From Desulfobacteria bacterium (GTDB lineage: Bacteria > Desulfobacterota > Desulfobacteria > Desulfobacterales > C00003060), in contig JAQYWL010000034.1 of the NCBI GenBank assembly GCA_030145035.1, forward strand, positions 1 to 6,624: DNA of 6,624 nucleotides, given 5' to 3'. Below, piece after piece: positions 6,508 to 6,624 of this stretch. Below the pieces are notes generated by a model, which saw only the letters and a program-made list of their open reading frames with translations, did no database searches and had not been told where the DNA came from. The translations under genes were made by a program, and so were the position numbers. Positions within the stretch are counted from its first letter, which is position 1. Each line of letters opens with the position of its first letter.

Positions 6508-6624
6508 TGTCAGGTGTCAGTGTTCAGGTGTCAGGTGTCAGGTGTCAGTGTTCAGGTGTCAGGTGTCAGGTGTCAGTGTTCAGGTGTCAGGTGTCAGGTG
6601 TCAGTGTTCAGGTGTCAGGTGTCA
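6491..6624. repeat. Heptanucleotide tandem array with 28-bp higher-order period
   Basis: Nineteen consecutive 7-base units in perfect phase run from 6491 to 6623 and continue past the window edge. The first two are AGGTTTC; the rest are AGGTGTC or AGTGTTC. AGTGTTC units begin at 6519, 6547, 6575 and 6603, exactly 28 bases apart, so the repeating block is three AGGTGTC plus one AGTGTTC. The plus strand has no stop codons within the array simply because the motif contains none, while TGA appears in every minus-strand frame. I take it as non-coding. There are no CRISPR-type spacers. Confidence 0.93.

Noticed and set aside
6491..6624. CRISPR array or coding repeat protein
   Set aside because: Units are 7 bases with no unique spacers, so not CRISPR. 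The plus strand is stop-free only because the motif lacks stops; there is no start, ribosome site or non-repeat coding sequence.

Overview
The window reads as part of a Gram-negative chromosome, most likely a Desulfobacterota-type ('deltaproteobacterial') organism. The placement is an inference from three things: an outer-membrane lipoprotein exporter, a CHASE2-cyclase variant, and moderate base composition. No rRNA or other taxonomic marker is present. All four genes lie on the minus strand, so they are transcribed from the right end towards the left end.

Right to left. Positions 6467-6624 are a non-coding tandem array of 7-bp units organised into a 28-bp higher-order repeat that runs off the window. 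Next is a short AT-rich leader with a candidate -10 element. Then comes a compact polysaccharide-export operon. A Wza-type outer-membrane lipoprotein (5356-6402) is followed, with a 1-nt stop/start overlap, by a Wzc-type polysaccharide co-polymerase fused to a BY-family tyrosine kinase (3053-5356). A PHP-family CpsB/CapC-type phosphotyrosine phosphatase (2323-3093) follows, its start inside the 3' end of the kinase gene. A 283-bp gap (2040-2322) holds possible hairpins and repeat-like sequence but no convincing gene. The left third (1-2039) is a CHASE2-domain class III adenylate cyclase, truncated by the left window edge.

The three operon genes form a standard unit for building and exporting a long-chain polysaccharide. 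The lipoprotein is the periplasmic/outer-membrane exit. The co-polymerase/kinase sets chain length through cycles of phosphorylation of its C-terminal tyrosine cluster. The phosphatase reverses that phosphorylation. The cyclase probably belongs to a separate transcript and would make cAMP in response to a periplasmic signal; any link to the polysaccharide locus is only proximity.

I do not see a wholly new system here. The most check-worthy points are the 3' end of the kinase gene, where an adjacent frame gives a natural-looking tail ending in an ATGA overlap with cpsB (suggesting a one-base indel), and the hierarchical heptamer array upstream of the operon.
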